Assembly (NCBI GenBank): GCA_018644725.1
Contig: JABGPZ010000094.1
Location: 1-64,000 of the forward strand
Direction: 5' to 3'
Source of the DNA: Phycisphaerales bacterium
GTDB lineage: Bacteria > Planctomycetota > Phycisphaerae > SM23-33
DNA: 64,000 bases
The notes under the pieces are model-generated. The model did not search any database. It had not been told where the DNA came from and worked only from the letters and a program-made list of their open reading frames with translations. The stretch's first letter is position 1; each line of letters opens with the position of its first letter. Positions 50,594 through 59,745 of this stretch are shown piece after piece. The translations under genes were made by a program, and so were the position numbers.

Positions 50594-51541
50594 TTACGCG
50601 ATGCCGTCTTTGGGTTGTTCTTCGCCACGGGGGCGGTGCTTCCATCGACGGTGGGTCCAGAGATATTGCTCAGGGTCGCGTCGGATGACGTCTTCGAGCG
50701 CGGTGGTGTATCGCTGGGTGATGTAGGTCAGCGGGTCGTCCACGTCTTTCCAGTCGGCAGGTTCGATGACATCTTCAATGCCGATCTCGAATCGGAAGTC
50801 GCGCCCGAGGCGCCGGCCATAGCCGACGATGACGGGGATTTCGTGCTGCATTGCGAGCAGGGCGATGGACTTATAGGTTGACGCTTTGCGGCCAAAGAAA
50901 TCGACGAACACGCCGCGTCGGCCCGCGTCCTGGTCGGCGATAAAGCTCACGGCCTCGTCGTTGTCCAGCAGGGTGGGGATCATCGCGGTCGCGCCGCGCT
51001 TGTCGAGGATCGTCATGCCCTGGCGCTCGCGGAATCCCATGACGTAGCGGTTGAGGTAGGGATTGTCGAGGAAGCGCGCGACGGCGTAGCTGGGGAACCC
51101 GAGCGCGGCCATCGAATAGCCCACGACTTCCCAGTTGCCGAAGTGCCCGGTGAGCATCAGCAGCGGCTGATCGTGGCGCAGGAGCAGCTCGATGGTGCGG
51201 TCCATGTTTTTCAGGCGGATCCGGCGGGCCCAGGAGTGGGGCTTGATCAGGCGCGGCGTGAAGGCGATCTCAAGAAAGAGATAGAACATGCTGCGCGTGG
51301 ATTCGCGGGCGATGCGGTTGGTTTCGCGATCGGAGAATTCCGGGAAGCTCAGGCGCACATGGCGCTGGGAGCGCTCGCGATGGCGCTTGGAGAGGCGATA
51401 GAACAGGTCGGCGAAGAACCCGAACGTGACATAATGCCAGCGCACGGGGAAGCACTTCAACAGGACCACGACCACGCGCGCGATGAGATACGCGAGATAG
51501 TCTTTGGTCTTGTTGCGGGATTTGCGTTTTCGTTTACCCAT
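50594..51541 (-). CDS. Lipid A-type lauroyl/acyl acyltransferase (LpxL/HtrB family)
   Basis: A 315-aa inner-membrane acyltransferase. N-terminal basic tail and one hydrophobic anchor (about 14-30); the H-x4-E catalytic motif is TGHFGNWE with His133 and Glu138; further family motifs are IADQDAGRRGVFVDFFG and QYLWTHRRWKHRP at the C-terminus. It should transfer a secondary acyl chain to lipid A or a related phospholipid acceptor, which supports an LPS-bearing outer membrane. Start lies 21 bp after the lipoprotein stop and lacks a clear Shine-Dalgarno. Confidence 0.88.
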   Translation of the reverse strand: MGKRKRKSRNKTKDYLAYLIARVVVVLLKCFPVRWHYVTFGFFADLFYRLSKRHRERSQRHVRLSFPEFSDRETNRIARESTRSMFYLFLEIAFTPRLIKPHSWARRIRLKNMDRTIELLLRHDQPLLMLTGHFGNWEVVGYSMAALGFPSYAVARFLDNPYLNRYVMGFRERQGMTILDKRGATAMIPTLLDNDEAVSFIADQDAGRRGVFVDFFGRKASTYKSIALLAMQHEIPVIVGYGRRLGRDFRFEIGIEDVIEPADWKDVDDPLTYITQRYTTALEDVIRRDPEQYLWTHRRWKHRPRGEEQPKDGIA

Positions 51542-51562
51542 AATAGAGAGTGCGGCCTGGGG

Positions 51563-52081
51563 CTAGTTGGTAGGTGTCGGCATGGTCGGTATCGGGGGCG
51601 TGTCTGCTTCCAAGGAAGGGTTCGGCATGGTGGGTTGCCTCGGATCGGTTGGCTGTTTGGGATCGGTGTCTTCCCAGAGGCCGAGCGGGTCCCAGTCGAT
51701 TTCGGTGTCCCAGTCCCAGCTTGATTTTTCGGCCTTGGGTGTGGCGATGGGTGCCAAATTTCCATCCGCGCGGAAGGGGTTGGCTTCGCGGAGAACAACG
51801 GTGTGGTTGAACTCGGTGGGGCGGATTGTCTGCAGGGGGTTGGGCAGGTAGCCTTCTTTGGAGATATAGAGGTATTCGCGGCTTCCGGGCGGTTCCATCG
51901 AGATCGACAGCGTGGCCATGCCCATGACGGTGACTTGTTTGAAGCCCGGCGAGCCGCCTTCGGAGACGGTCCACACGGTCGCGCCGTTGATGGGGTTGCC
52001 GCTGGGGTCTTCGACGTGGATGGTTTGGCAGCCCGCGAGGGTTGCGCCGAGAAGCAGGACGCATAGTCGTGTAGCGTTCAT
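51563..52081 (-). CDS. Hypothetical lipoprotein with carboxypeptidase-regulatory-like fold
   Basis: A 172-aa lipoprotein (signal MNATRLCVLLLGATLAGC, Cys18). The first half HVEDPSGNPINGATVWTVSEGG ... YLYISKEGYLP has the look of a small beta-sandwich like the carboxypeptidase-regulatory/PEGA-type domains that pack against peptidoglycan or proteins. The last 60 residues are Pro/Thr/Asp-rich and probably disordered. AAGGAGA precedes the ATG at 52081. First gene of the minus-strand run with the acyltransferase and SDR. Confidence 0.65.
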   Translation of the reverse strand: MNATRLCVLLLGATLAGCQTIHVEDPSGNPINGATVWTVSEGGSPGFKQVTVMGMATLSISMEPPGSREYLYISKEGYLPNPLQTIRPTEFNHTVVLREANPFRADGNLAPIATPKAEKSSWDWDTEIDWDPLGLWEDTDPKQPTDPRQPTMPNPSLEADTPPIPTMPTPTN

Positions 52082-52169
52082 GAGGATCTCCTTGAGTCGG
52101 TAGTGGTCGCTGTGGGCCATTGCAGCGTATTCCTGCGGCGATGTCAACCGTTTTGTCGTTCCGCGGTGA

Positions 52170-53921
52170 TTATCGCAGGGCCGCAACGCGTGCGGCGATG
52201 ACCTCGGCAGCCCCTTCGGCATCGATCATTTCGGCCCCGTCGCCTGTGCGGGATTTGAATTCGAGCTTGCCCTCGGCGAGCCCTCGTTCGCCAATGACGA
52301 TTCGCATTGGAATCCCGATCAGCTCGGAGTCTTTGAACTTCACGCCCGGGCGCGCGTCGCGGTCGTCGAGCAGGACGTCGACTCCGGCGGCTTTGAGATC
52401 GGCGTAGAGCTGTTCGGCTTTTTCCTGGATGGCAGGCTTGTCGTTGCCGATGGGAATGATTTCGACTTCGAAGGGTGCGATGGCCATCGGCAGGACGATG
52501 CCATTTTCGTCGTGGAGCTGTTCGATCGCGCCGGCGAGGATGCGGTTGATGCCGATGCCGTAGCAGCCCATGATGCAGGGGTGGGATTCGCCGTCTTCGT
52601 CGAGGAAGGTCGCGTCGAGGGAGATGGAATATTTCGTGCCGAGCTTGAAGATGTGGCCGACTTCGATGCCGTGGGTCTCGACGAGGGTCTGTCCGTCGTT
52701 TTTGGGCGCGGGGTCGCCCGCCGCGGCATTGCGGATGTCGGCGACGATGAGCTTGGCTTCGGCGTCGTCTCCCAGCGGCGCGACGACGTCACGCTGCCAG
52801 TTGAAGTGCTTGGCGTGGTGGTCGACCTGGTTCGCGCCGGATGCCCAGAACTGTGCGGCGGCGGCGTCGTGGTCGACATAGAGTGTAACGTTGTCTTTGC
52901 CGACAACCGCGTCTGGCCCGACGAATCCGATGGCGAATCCGGCAGCCTCGGCGGCGGCAAGATCGAATTCCATCGTGATATCCTGGCCGGCGAGTGCCTT
53001 GAGTTTGTTTTCGTTCAGGTCGTGATCGCCGCGAACGACCGCGATGACCCAGCCACCGGATTGGCGCTGGAACACGAGCGTCTTGAGGAAGTTGGGCGCT
53101 TTGACCTTGAGGAATTTGCCGACCTCTTCGATGGTCTTGAGTTCGGGCGTGTGGACGAGGTCGCGCTCGCCGGTGGGCTCGCCACCGAGGTCGAATGTGC
53201 GCGTGCCGATGCCGGCGGTTTCGACGTTGGCGGCATAGTCGCCGTTTTCGCTCGAGAGGATCAGGTCTTCGCCCGCGTCGCAGCGGATCATGAATTCCTG
53301 GCTGCCCGTGCCGCCGATTTCGCCGCTGGCGGCATCGACGACGACGTAGTCCAGTCCACATTTTTCGAAGATGCGGCAGTACGCGTCGTGCATGTCCTGA
53401 TAGCTTTTGTCGAGGCCTTCTTCGGTCGCGTCGAAGCTGTAAGCATCTTTCATGATGAATTCGCGGCTTCGCAGTGCGCCAAAGCGCGGGCGGAATTCGT
53501 CGCGGAATTTGGCGTTGACCTGGTAGAGGTTGATCGGCAACTGCTTGTAGCTGCTGACTTCGCGCGCGATGAGGTCGGTCATGACTTCTTCGGCGGTTGG
53601 CGCGAGGACGTTGGTGCGGCCATGGCGGTCGATGTGGCGCGAGAGCGTGTCCCCGTAGGCGACATCCCGGCCGGTTTTCTTCCAGAGTTCAATCGGCTGG
53701 AGGATCGGCGGGAGGATATCCTGTGCGTCGGCACGGTTCATCTCGGCCTTGACGATGCCCATGATTTTCTGGAGGCAGCGGTGCCCGAGAATCAGATAGG
53801 TGTAGGTCCCCGAGGCGACCTTGCGGGCATAGCCTGCACGCAGCAGGAGCTGGTGGGAGGCGATTTCCGCCTCGGCGGGGGTTTCCTTGGTCGTGGGGAT
53901 CAGGAGTTTGCTGTAGCGCAT
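52170..53921 (-). CDS. proS: Prolyl-tRNA synthetase (bacterial type)
   Basis: A 583-aa class II synthetase of the bacterial form with the inserted editing domain. Motif 1 region MRYSKLLIPTTKETPAEAEIASHQLLLRAG; motif 2 TNVLAPTAEEVMTDL and FRDEFRPRFGALRSREFIMKDAYSF; editing insert (about 220-400); motif 3 CYGIGINRILAGAIEQ; anticodon-binding domain from about 475. It charges tRNA-Pro and hydrolyses mischarged Ala-tRNA-Pro. GAGGATATC precedes the ATG at 53921. Confidence 0.95.
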   Translation of the reverse strand: MRYSKLLIPTTKETPAEAEIASHQLLLRAGYARKVASGTYTYLILGHRCLQKIMGIVKAEMNRADAQDILPPILQPIELWKKTGRDVAYGDTLSRHIDRHGRTNVLAPTAEEVMTDLIAREVSSYKQLPINLYQVNAKFRDEFRPRFGALRSREFIMKDAYSFDATEEGLDKSYQDMHDAYCRIFEKCGLDYVVVDAASGEIGGTGSQEFMIRCDAGEDLILSSENGDYAANVETAGIGTRTFDLGGEPTGERDLVHTPELKTIEEVGKFLKVKAPNFLKTLVFQRQSGGWVIAVVRGDHDLNENKLKALAGQDITMEFDLAAAEAAGFAIGFVGPDAVVGKDNVTLYVDHDAAAAQFWASGANQVDHHAKHFNWQRDVVAPLGDDAEAKLIVADIRNAAAGDPAPKNDGQTLVETHGIEVGHIFKLGTKYSISLDATFLDEDGESHPCIMGCYGIGINRILAGAIEQLHDENGIVLPMAIAPFEVEIIPIGNDKPAIQEKAEQLYADLKAAGVDVLLDDRDARPGVKFKDSELIGIPMRIVIGERGLAEGKLEFKSRTGDGAEMIDAEGAAEVIAARVAALR

Positions 53922-53989
53922 GATATCCTCGTGAAAAAAAGAACACCGACGATGGCACAAGGCCACCGCCGGCGTGATTGGGTGTGGGG

Positions 53990-54613
53990 TTACTTGGTTT
54001 CGCCGGCGGCGTCTTGCGCCTTGGCCTCTTCGACTTCGGGCCCAGCGGCGCGGATCGCGCCCTTGGTCATCCGCATGCGGGTGTTGTCGGAAATCTTAAC
54101 GACGACTTCGGTCTCTTTGACTTCCACGAGCGTGCCGATGATGCCGCCGATGGAGACGACGCGGTCGCCTTTCTTGAGGCTTTCCATCATTTCGACGTGC
54201 TTGCGCTGCTGTTTTTTCTTGCCGCGCGATCCCATGAACATCATCAGGACGAACACGCCGATGATGATGAACAGGAAGCTGTTGTTGGGCTTGGGGGGCT
54301 TGACCTTCTTGTAAACGGGATTTCCCTCGTCGTCGAAGACGGGTTTGCCATCTTTGTCGGTTTCCTGGATGGGGTTTCCTTCTTTATCGACGGCCGTGCC
54401 AGCAGGAATCTTGGTTTCCTCGGCCTTTTCGCCTTCGGATGCCTGGATGACAGCCTCTTTTGATTCGTTCTTGGGGGGTTGTTGTTCGGTCGCGCTGTCA
54501 GCTTGTTTTTCGGTGGAGACGGGCTTGGGGTCTGTGTTCAGGCCGGAGTCTTGTGCAACGGCCGGCAGGGCCAGCAGGGCAATGACCATCATGCTCAGGA
54601 AAAATTTGTTCAT
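53990..54613 (-). CDS. yajC: YajC, SecDF-associated protein with N-terminal extension
   Basis: A 207-aa YajC. The canonical part (about 108-190) has the single TM NSFLFIIIGVFVLMMFMG followed by RGKKKQQRKHVEMMESLKKGDRVVSIGGIIGTLVEV and a short C-tail. Normal YajC is about 85-110 aa; here a signal-peptide-like start (MNKFFLSMMVIALLALPAVAQ) and an 85-residue acidic Lys/Glu/Pro linker come before it. So the protein may be inserted with the linker in the periplasm. YajC joins SecDF-YidC; secD is not in the window. AAAGGACACC precedes the ATG. Confidence 0.9.
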   Translation of the reverse strand: MNKFFLSMMVIALLALPAVAQDSGLNTDPKPVSTEKQADSATEQQPPKNESKEAVIQASEGEKAEETKIPAGTAVDKEGNPIQETDKDGKPVFDDEGNPVYKKVKPPKPNNSFLFIIIGVFVLMMFMGSRGKKKQQRKHVEMMESLKKGDRVVSIGGIIGTLVEVKETEVVVKISDNTRMRMTKGAIRAAGPEVEEAKAQDAAGETK

Positions 54614-54766
54614 TTGAGGTGTCCTTTCTAAGGATCGGGTTGTTTTTTAGAGTCTCCCCTGGATGGGGAACGAATCATTGTACAGATTTTTCTCGATACG
54701 TCAATTCCAAGTGCGCGCTGGCAAGGGCGGATTCTTTGGGATTTCGGGTAAAAAGGTATAAAAAGG

Positions 54767-54795
54767 TTGACTGATTGCAGTTTGGGACGTAGAAT
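54767..54795 (+). promoter_or_regulatory. Promoter of the nusA-upstream RNA
   Basis: TTGACT (54767-54772), 17-bp spacer, TAGAAT (54790-54795). A strong core promoter with predicted start near 54802. Confidence 0.75.
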
Positions 54796-54801
54796 TGCCG
54801 A

Positions 54802-55075
54802 ACTTGACGCAGCGGACGATTGTCCTCTGCACTTTTACTGGACACTCACGCGGCCCACGAGGGCGGCGAAGAATGGAACGACACTAAGGATGCTGACCCA
54901 CCAGCACAATGAGGAAGCGGCCCTTTGAGGGCCGGCGGGGCCAACCCGCACCCGTTGCCAGGAACTCTGTTCCCGACGACACCACGCATGTTTGCGTCTC
55001 GAAAAGAGGCGTTTAGGATGTAGGTGTTGTTTGATATGCAATTTGACGGGTGCGGCGATGGCCGGACCCGTTTTT
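54802..55075 (+). ncRNA. Candidate non-coding RNA of consecutive hairpins
   Basis: About 270 nt bounded by a strong promoter and an intrinsic terminator (55047-55075). Between them small perfect stems follow each other: GCAG-GGAC/GTCC-CTGC, TGCTG/CAGCA, GGCCCT-TTG-AGGGCC, GCGGG/CCCGC, GGAAC-TCT-GTTCC, ACGCA/TGCGT, CTC-GAAAA-GAG. No frame on either strand has coding character (a minus frame 54835-55041 is an open accident). The conserved cores of RNase P RNA, tmRNA and bacterial SRP RNA are not visible. 6S RNA cannot be excluded without a model search. It occupies most of the 539-bp gap between yajC and nusA. Confidence 0.6.
55047..55075 (+). terminator. Terminator of the nusA-upstream RNA
   Basis: CGGGTGCGGC (55047-55056), GATG, GCCGGACCCG (55061-55070), T5. 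One internal mismatch; nusA starts 78 bp further on, so this either ends an independent RNA or attenuates nusA. Confidence 0.85.
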
Positions 55076-55152
55076 CATTGACGGTGGATTGCGAGACTCA
55101 CATACAGGCCGACACCGCGTCGGCTGGACCAACGGACACAAAGGAACGCACC

Positions 55153-56487
55153 ATGAATCAGGAACTGCTTCGCCAGGTAGAAAGCATTGCCCGCGAGAAG
55201 GGGATTGCCCCGGATGTCATTCTGGACGACCTCGAAATGGCGATTGCTTCGGCCATCCGGAAAGCCAACGAACCCGAAGACGAAATTATCGTGACGGTGA
55301 ATCACAGCACGGGCGAGATTGCGGCATCGGTCAACGGTGTCGAGATGAGCATTCAGCGTCTCGGCCGGATCGCTGCCCAGACCGCCAAGCAGGTGATGAT
55401 CCAGCGGATTCGTGAAGCCGAGCGTGGCAGCATTTGTGACGAATATTCCTCCCGCAAGGGGCAGATTGTCTCGGGTGTGGTTTCGCGCTGGGAAGGAAGC
55501 TCCCTCGTGGTCGAACTCGACCGCGTCGAAGCGTTTTTGCCCAAGAGCGAACAGATCCCCGGAGACAGCCACCGTCCTGGCCAGCGCGTTCGCGCGATGA
55601 TCCTCGACGTGCGGGAAAACCCCGGCAGCATTCGAATCATCCTTTCGCGCACGCACCCGGATTTCATCCGCTCGCTGCTGGAAGTGGAAGTGCCGGAAGT
55701 GTCCGAAGGCATTATCGAATTGCAGGGCCTCGCGCGTGAAGCGGGCTACCGGACGAAAGTCGCGGTCCACAGTGTCGATCCCAAGGTGGATGCCGTGGGC
55801 GCGTGTGTGGGAATTCGTGGCAGCCGCATCCGCAATATCGTCGAAGAACTCGGCGGCGAAAAAATTGACGTCGTTCCCTGGAACGAATCCTCCAAGATTC
55901 TCATCGCCAACGCACTCAAGCCCGCCAAGGTTGCCGAAATCGCGCTTTGCTTTGAGCTGGGACGCGCAACGGTTGTCGTTCCGGACGATCAGCTTTCGCT
56001 GGCGATTGGCAAGCGCGGCCAGAACGTGCGCCTTGCTGCGCGCCTGACGGGCTGGGATGTTGACATCCTCACCCCGGAAGAATTCAACGCTGCCCTGGAC
56101 GTGATGGAAGAAACCCTCACAGGCGTCGAAGGCGTCGAACCCAAGCACATTGACCAGATCACTGCGCTGGGGATGGTCAGCATCCACGACGTGGATGAAT
56201 GTGGCCCGGCCTCGATGATTAGCGAACTGGAAATGAGCGAAGAGCTCGCCAAACGGATCGTCTCGGTGTGTGGCGAAGCGGCCGCCAAGATGCCCGCCAA
56301 GGGCAAAGGCCCGCGCGCGGACGCTCAGGCAGCACCCGCTTCCGACGCACCCGCAACCGAAGAGACCTCAACCGACGCACCCGTGACCGAAGAGGCTGCG
56401 CCCGTCGAAGACAGTGCCGCTGCAGAAGAAGCACCCGTCGTTGAAGAAGAAGCGACGGAAGAACCGAAACCGACTGAAACCGAATAG
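55153..56487 (+). CDS. nusA: Transcription factor NusA
   Basis: A 444-aa NusA: N-terminal RNAP-binding domain (about 1-125), S1 domain (about 130-200, GQIVSGVVSRWEGSSLVVELDR), KH1 (VDAVGACVGIRGSRIRNIVEELGGEKIDVV) and KH2 (LSLAIGKRGQNVRLAARLTGWDVDI), one helical AR-like/SAP-like domain (about 330-400), then an Ala/Glu/Thr/Pro-rich acidic tail of 45 residues. It controls pausing, termination and antitermination. rimP, its usual upstream neighbour, is absent; instead a non-coding RNA lies there. AAGGAACG precedes the ATG at 55153. infB follows after 90 bp. Confidence 0.93.
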   Translation: MNQELLRQVESIAREKGIAPDVILDDLEMAIASAIRKANEPEDEIIVTVNHSTGEIAASVNGVEMSIQRLGRIAAQTAKQVMIQRIREAERGSICDEYSSRKGQIVSGVVSRWEGSSLVVELDRVEAFLPKSEQIPGDSHRPGQRVRAMILDVRENPGSIRIILSRTHPDFIRSLLEVEVPEVSEGIIELQGLAREAGYRTKVAVHSVDPKVDAVGACVGIRGSRIRNIVEELGGEKIDVVPWNESSKILIANALKPAKVAEIALCFELGRATVVVPDDQLSLAIGKRGQNVRLAARLTGWDVDILTPEEFNAALDVMEETLTGVEGVEPKHIDQITALGMVSIHDVDECGPASMISELEMSEELAKRIVSVCGEAAAKMPAKGKGPRADAQAAPASDAPATEETSTDAPVTEEAAPVEDSAAAEEAPVVEEEATEEPKPTETE

Positions 56488-56577
56488 ACTTGATATTCCG
56501 GCCGGGTGAGATCGTGTGTCTCGCCGGGCCATGACCGCGCCCCGACCCGCCACGACAGAACCAACCGGAGACCCGCA

Positions 56578-59307
56578 TTGGCTAAGAAAAAAATCTTTGA
56601 ACTCGCGAAAGAACTCGGCGTCCGCTCCAAGACGATTGTCGAGAAGTGCCACGCCGAAGGGCTGGAGGACTATGTCAAGACGCATATGTCCCCGGTGTCT
56701 GCTGGCCTGGAAGAAACCATTCGCGACTGGTTCAGCGTCGAGGACGTTGCGGCAGAACATACCGCCGTCGAAACCACCGAACACGTCGATATCGAAGCCG
56801 AACGCATTGCGGCCGAGAAAGAGCGCAAGCGTCGCGGCAAGACCAAGGCCGAGCAACGTGCCGAGGCCGAAGCCATCGTCAAGGCCGAGGAAGAAGCCAA
56901 AGCTGCTGCTGAAGCCGAAGCGAAAGCCATCGCTGATGCCGAAGCAAAAGCCATCGCCGATGCCGAAGCTGCCGTCAAGGCCGAAGAAGAGGCCGCCGCA
57001 CAAGCCGCCGCCGATGCCGCTGACGCCGCAGCAGAAGCCGAGGTCGCAGACGATGACGATGTGGCCGAAGCCGAAGAAGCGCCCGAGGAACCCGTCGCCG
57101 AAGTCGATGCCAAGGACGCGCGTATCGTTCCGGCCGGTCCGCAGGTGGTTCCCAAGCCCGCCCAACTCAAGGGCCCGCGCGTGATTCGCGTCGAAAAACC
57201 AGACTACGCCCCTCGCCCCACGCCTCGCATGGGTGGCGCGGGTGGTCGCCCGCCGGTCGATTTGTCGGCCGAGCGAAATCGTGTCGGTGCGGACATGCGT
57301 CCGCCTCCGGCGGGAGCTGCCCGCAAGGGTGGCAAAGGTGCCGCCGCCGCAGCGCGTCGGAATCCCCGTCGTAAGGGTACCTCCACCCGCTCGTTCGAAA
57401 ACTCGGGCGAAAAGCTCAAGGAATGGCGCAATGCAGATATGGCCGAGCGCGCCAACAGCATCGCGGGGGTTGGGCGCTCGCTCCACCGCCGTCGCGCGAC
57501 GACCAAGCGCGGTGGGATGAATATCTCGACCGGCGCGAAGTGCGGCAAAGTGGAAATTCCCGAACCCATCACCGTCAAGGGCCTCTCGTCCACAACCGGG
57601 ATCAAAACCGGCGACATCATTAAGAAGCTGATGGGCCAGGGCATCCTTGCAACAATTAACCAAACCATTGATTCGACCATGGCCGAGCTGGTCATGACCG
57701 AGTTCGATATCGAGCTCGTCGTCGTCGAAGCCAAGACCGAATCGGACAAGCTTCTCGATCAACTCGACGAACGCGAAGCGGGCGAGCTTGTTTCGCGCGC
57801 GCCGGTAGTGACCTTCCTCGGTCACGTTGACCACGGGAAAACCTCGCTGCTGGACTGGATCCGCAAAGCCAAAGTGGCCACCGGAGAAGCCGGCGGCATC
57901 ACCCAGGCCATCGGTGCCTATCGCCACGACATGGAAGACAAGCACGTGGTCTTCCTCGACACCCCAGGCCACGAAGCGTTTACCGCGATGCGCGCGCGCG
58001 GGGCGAACATGACCGACGTGGTGGTGCTGGTTTGCGCCGCAGATGACGGCGTGATGCCCCAGACCGTTGAAGCCATCAGCCACGCCAAAGCGGCGGGTGT
58101 GCCGATCATCGTTGCGCTCAATAAAATTGACGTCCCCAACGCCAACCCCGAAAAGGCGTTTGGCCAGCTCACCGAGCATGGCCTGCAGCCTCAGGAATGG
58201 GGCGGCGAAACCGAGCTCATCAAGACCAGCGCCATTACGGGCGAGGGGATGGATGAATTGATGGAACTGCTGAGCATGGAAGCGGAAATGCTCGAACTCA
58301 AGGCCGAAGTGGATGCGCCTGCCAGCGGCTATGTCGTTGAAGCGCGCATGGACCAAGGCAAGGGTGCCGTCGCGACGCTTCTGAACCTCAATGGTACGCT
58401 GAATATTGGCGATGTGGTTGTGGCTGGCAACAGCTTTGGCCGCGTGCGTCAAATCTATTCCGACACGGGCGACCGCATCAAAACCGCTGGTCCGGCGATG
58501 CCTGTGGCCATCATGGGGCTCGACGAAGTTCCCGATGCAGGCGATAAATTCTACGTCGTCGGCGACATTGAACAGGCCCGCAAAGTGGCCGAGTCACGCC
58601 GCCAGACCGCACGCAGCAAGCAACTCGCCGAAGCAGCTTCCGCGCCGAAGACTCTCGCGGAAATGCTCGGAAAAATCGAAGCGGGCGAAAAGCACGAAGT
58701 TTCGATCATTCTCAAGGCCGACGTGCAGGGCTCGATCGAAGCGATCACCGGATCGCTCGAAAAGATCAACACCGACGAGGTCAGCCTCAAGGTGATCCAC
58801 ACCGCTGTCGGCGGGATTACCACGGGCGACGTGACGCTTGCATCGGCTTCCGATGCGCTGATCATCGGCTTCAATGTCGTTGCTGACGGCAAGGCCCGCA
58901 AGCTCGCCGAAGAGAAAAAAGTCGAAGTCAAATCCTATCGCGTGATCTACGACATCATCGATGACATGCGCCGTGCCCTCGAACAGGGCCTCGCGCCGGA
59001 GCTTCGCGAAGAAGTCCTCGGCCAGGCCGAAGTGCGCCAGACCTTCAAGGTCAGCCGCCTCGGTACGATTGCAGGTTGCTTTGTCACCGAAGGCCTTGCC
59101 GACCGCAATGCCAAGGTGCGCATCATCCGCGACAGCGTGGTCATCGAAGACGAGCGAACCCTCGACAGCCTCAAGCGCATCAAAGACGATGCCAAGGAAG
59201 TCAAGGCGGGGCTCGAATGCGGGATCAAGCTTAAGGGCTATGACGACATCAAAGAGGGCGACATCCTCGAATTCTACAAAACCGTTGAGATTGCGCGTAC
59301 GCTTTAG
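56578..59307 (+). CDS. infB: Translation initiation factor IF-2
   Basis: A 909-aa IF-2. I start it at TTG 56578 because GGAG sits 8 bp upstream and the encoded [15 protein letters not shown] matches the usual IF-2 N-terminus; the frame is open further upstream to 56506 but those codons cover the ribosome-binding region. Residues about 70-320 are a Glu/Ala/Lys-rich then Gly/Arg-rich linker; the second IF2_N-like region is near 320-400. G domain: [10 protein letters not shown] (about 415-424), DTPGHEAF (about 461-468), NKID (about 514-517). Domains II-IV complete. It positions fMet-tRNA on the 30S subunit. Confidence 0.94.
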   Translation: MAKKKIFELAKELGVRSKTIVEKCHAEGLEDYVKTHMSPVSAGLEETIRDWFSVEDVAAEHTAVETTEHVDIEAERIAAEKERKRRGKTKAEQRAEAEAIVKAEEEAKAAAEAEAKAIADAEAKAIADAEAAVKAEEEAAAQAAADAADAAAEAEVADDDDVAEAEEAPEEPVAEVDAKDARIVPAGPQVVPKPAQLKGPRVIRVEKPDYAPRPTPRMGGAGGRPPVDLSAERNRVGADMRPPPAGAARKGGKGAAAAARRNPRRKGTSTRSFENSGEKLKEWRNADMAERANSIAGVGRSLHRRRATTKRGGMNISTGAKCGKVEIPEPITVKGLSSTTGIKTGDIIKKLMGQGILATINQTIDSTMAELVMTEFDIELVVVEAKTESDKLLDQLDEREAGELVSRAPVVTFLGHVDHGKTSLLDWIRKAKVATGEAGGITQAIGAYRHDMEDKHVVFLDTPGHEAFTAMRARGANMTDVVVLVCAADDGVMPQTVEAISHAKAAGVPIIVALNKIDVPNANPEKAFGQLTEHGLQPQEWGGETELIKTSAITGEGMDELMELLSMEAEMLELKAEVDAPASGYVVEARMDQGKGAVATLLNLNGTLNIGDVVVAGNSFGRVRQIYSDTGDRIKTAGPAMPVAIMGLDEVPDAGDKFYVVGDIEQARKVAESRRQTARSKQLAEAASAPKTLAEMLGKIEAGEKHEVSIILKADVQGSIEAITGSLEKINTDEVSLKVIHTAVGGITTGDVTLASASDALIIGFNVVADGKARKLAEEKKVEVKSYRVIYDIIDDMRRALEQGLAPELREEVLGQAEVRQTFKVSRLGTIAGCFVTEGLADRNAKVRIIRDSVVIEDERTLDSLKRIKDDAKEVKAGLECGIKLKGYDDIKEGDILEFYKTVEIARTL

Positions 59308-59334
59308 CGGCGCAAGATAAGGATACACTCTTCT

Positions 59335-59745
59335 ATGACGATGCGAACCCAACGAGTGGGCAATCTACTGCGAAACACCCTCGGGCAACTTCTGTTGCGC
59401 GGGCTGGCTGATCCGCGCTTCGACTCGGCGACCACGACGCTCACGCGCGTGGAAGTCACCGAAGATCTGCTGACGGCGAAAGTGTTTCTATCGATTCGCG
59501 GCGACGAAAAGCACATCAACCAAACACTGTCGGCACTGCGGAACGCCTCGGGCCATCTCCAGTCGCGGATGGTCGAGGGGATGCGCCTTCGTCACACGCC
59601 CCGGCTTCAGTTCGTCATCGACGAGCAGCACATCAAGACGATGGACACCCTCGCGATCATGGCGGAGGTGAGCCGGGAACTGCGCGAAGCCGAAGAAAAA
59701 CGAGCCAACCAACCCGAGTCCCCGTCGGAAGAGGATGAATCATGA
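59335..59745 (+). CDS. rbfA: Ribosome-binding factor A
   Basis: A 136-aa KH-fold protein needed for 16S rRNA 5'-end maturation and cold growth. RVGNLLRNTLGQLLLRGLADPR, the central TLTRVEVTEDLLTAKVFLSI and LRHTPRLQFVIDEQ match RbfA motifs. The order nusA-infB-rbfA is the classic arrangement. ATG at 59335 or 59341; both give the fold intact. Its stop overlaps the next gene's ATG (4 bp), so the H1-tailed protein is co-expressed. Confidence 0.9.
   Translation: MTMRTQRVGNLLRNTLGQLLLRGLADPRFDSATTTLTRVEVTEDLLTAKVFLSIRGDEKHINQTLSALRNASGHLQSRMVEGMRLRHTPRLQFVIDEQHIKTMDTLAIMAEVSRELREAEEKRANQPESPSEEDES

Noticed and set aside
54835-55041. 68-aa minus-strand frame inside the nusA-upstream RNA.
   Set aside because: It runs against the promoter and terminator, has no ribosome-binding site, and crosses several perfect hairpins.
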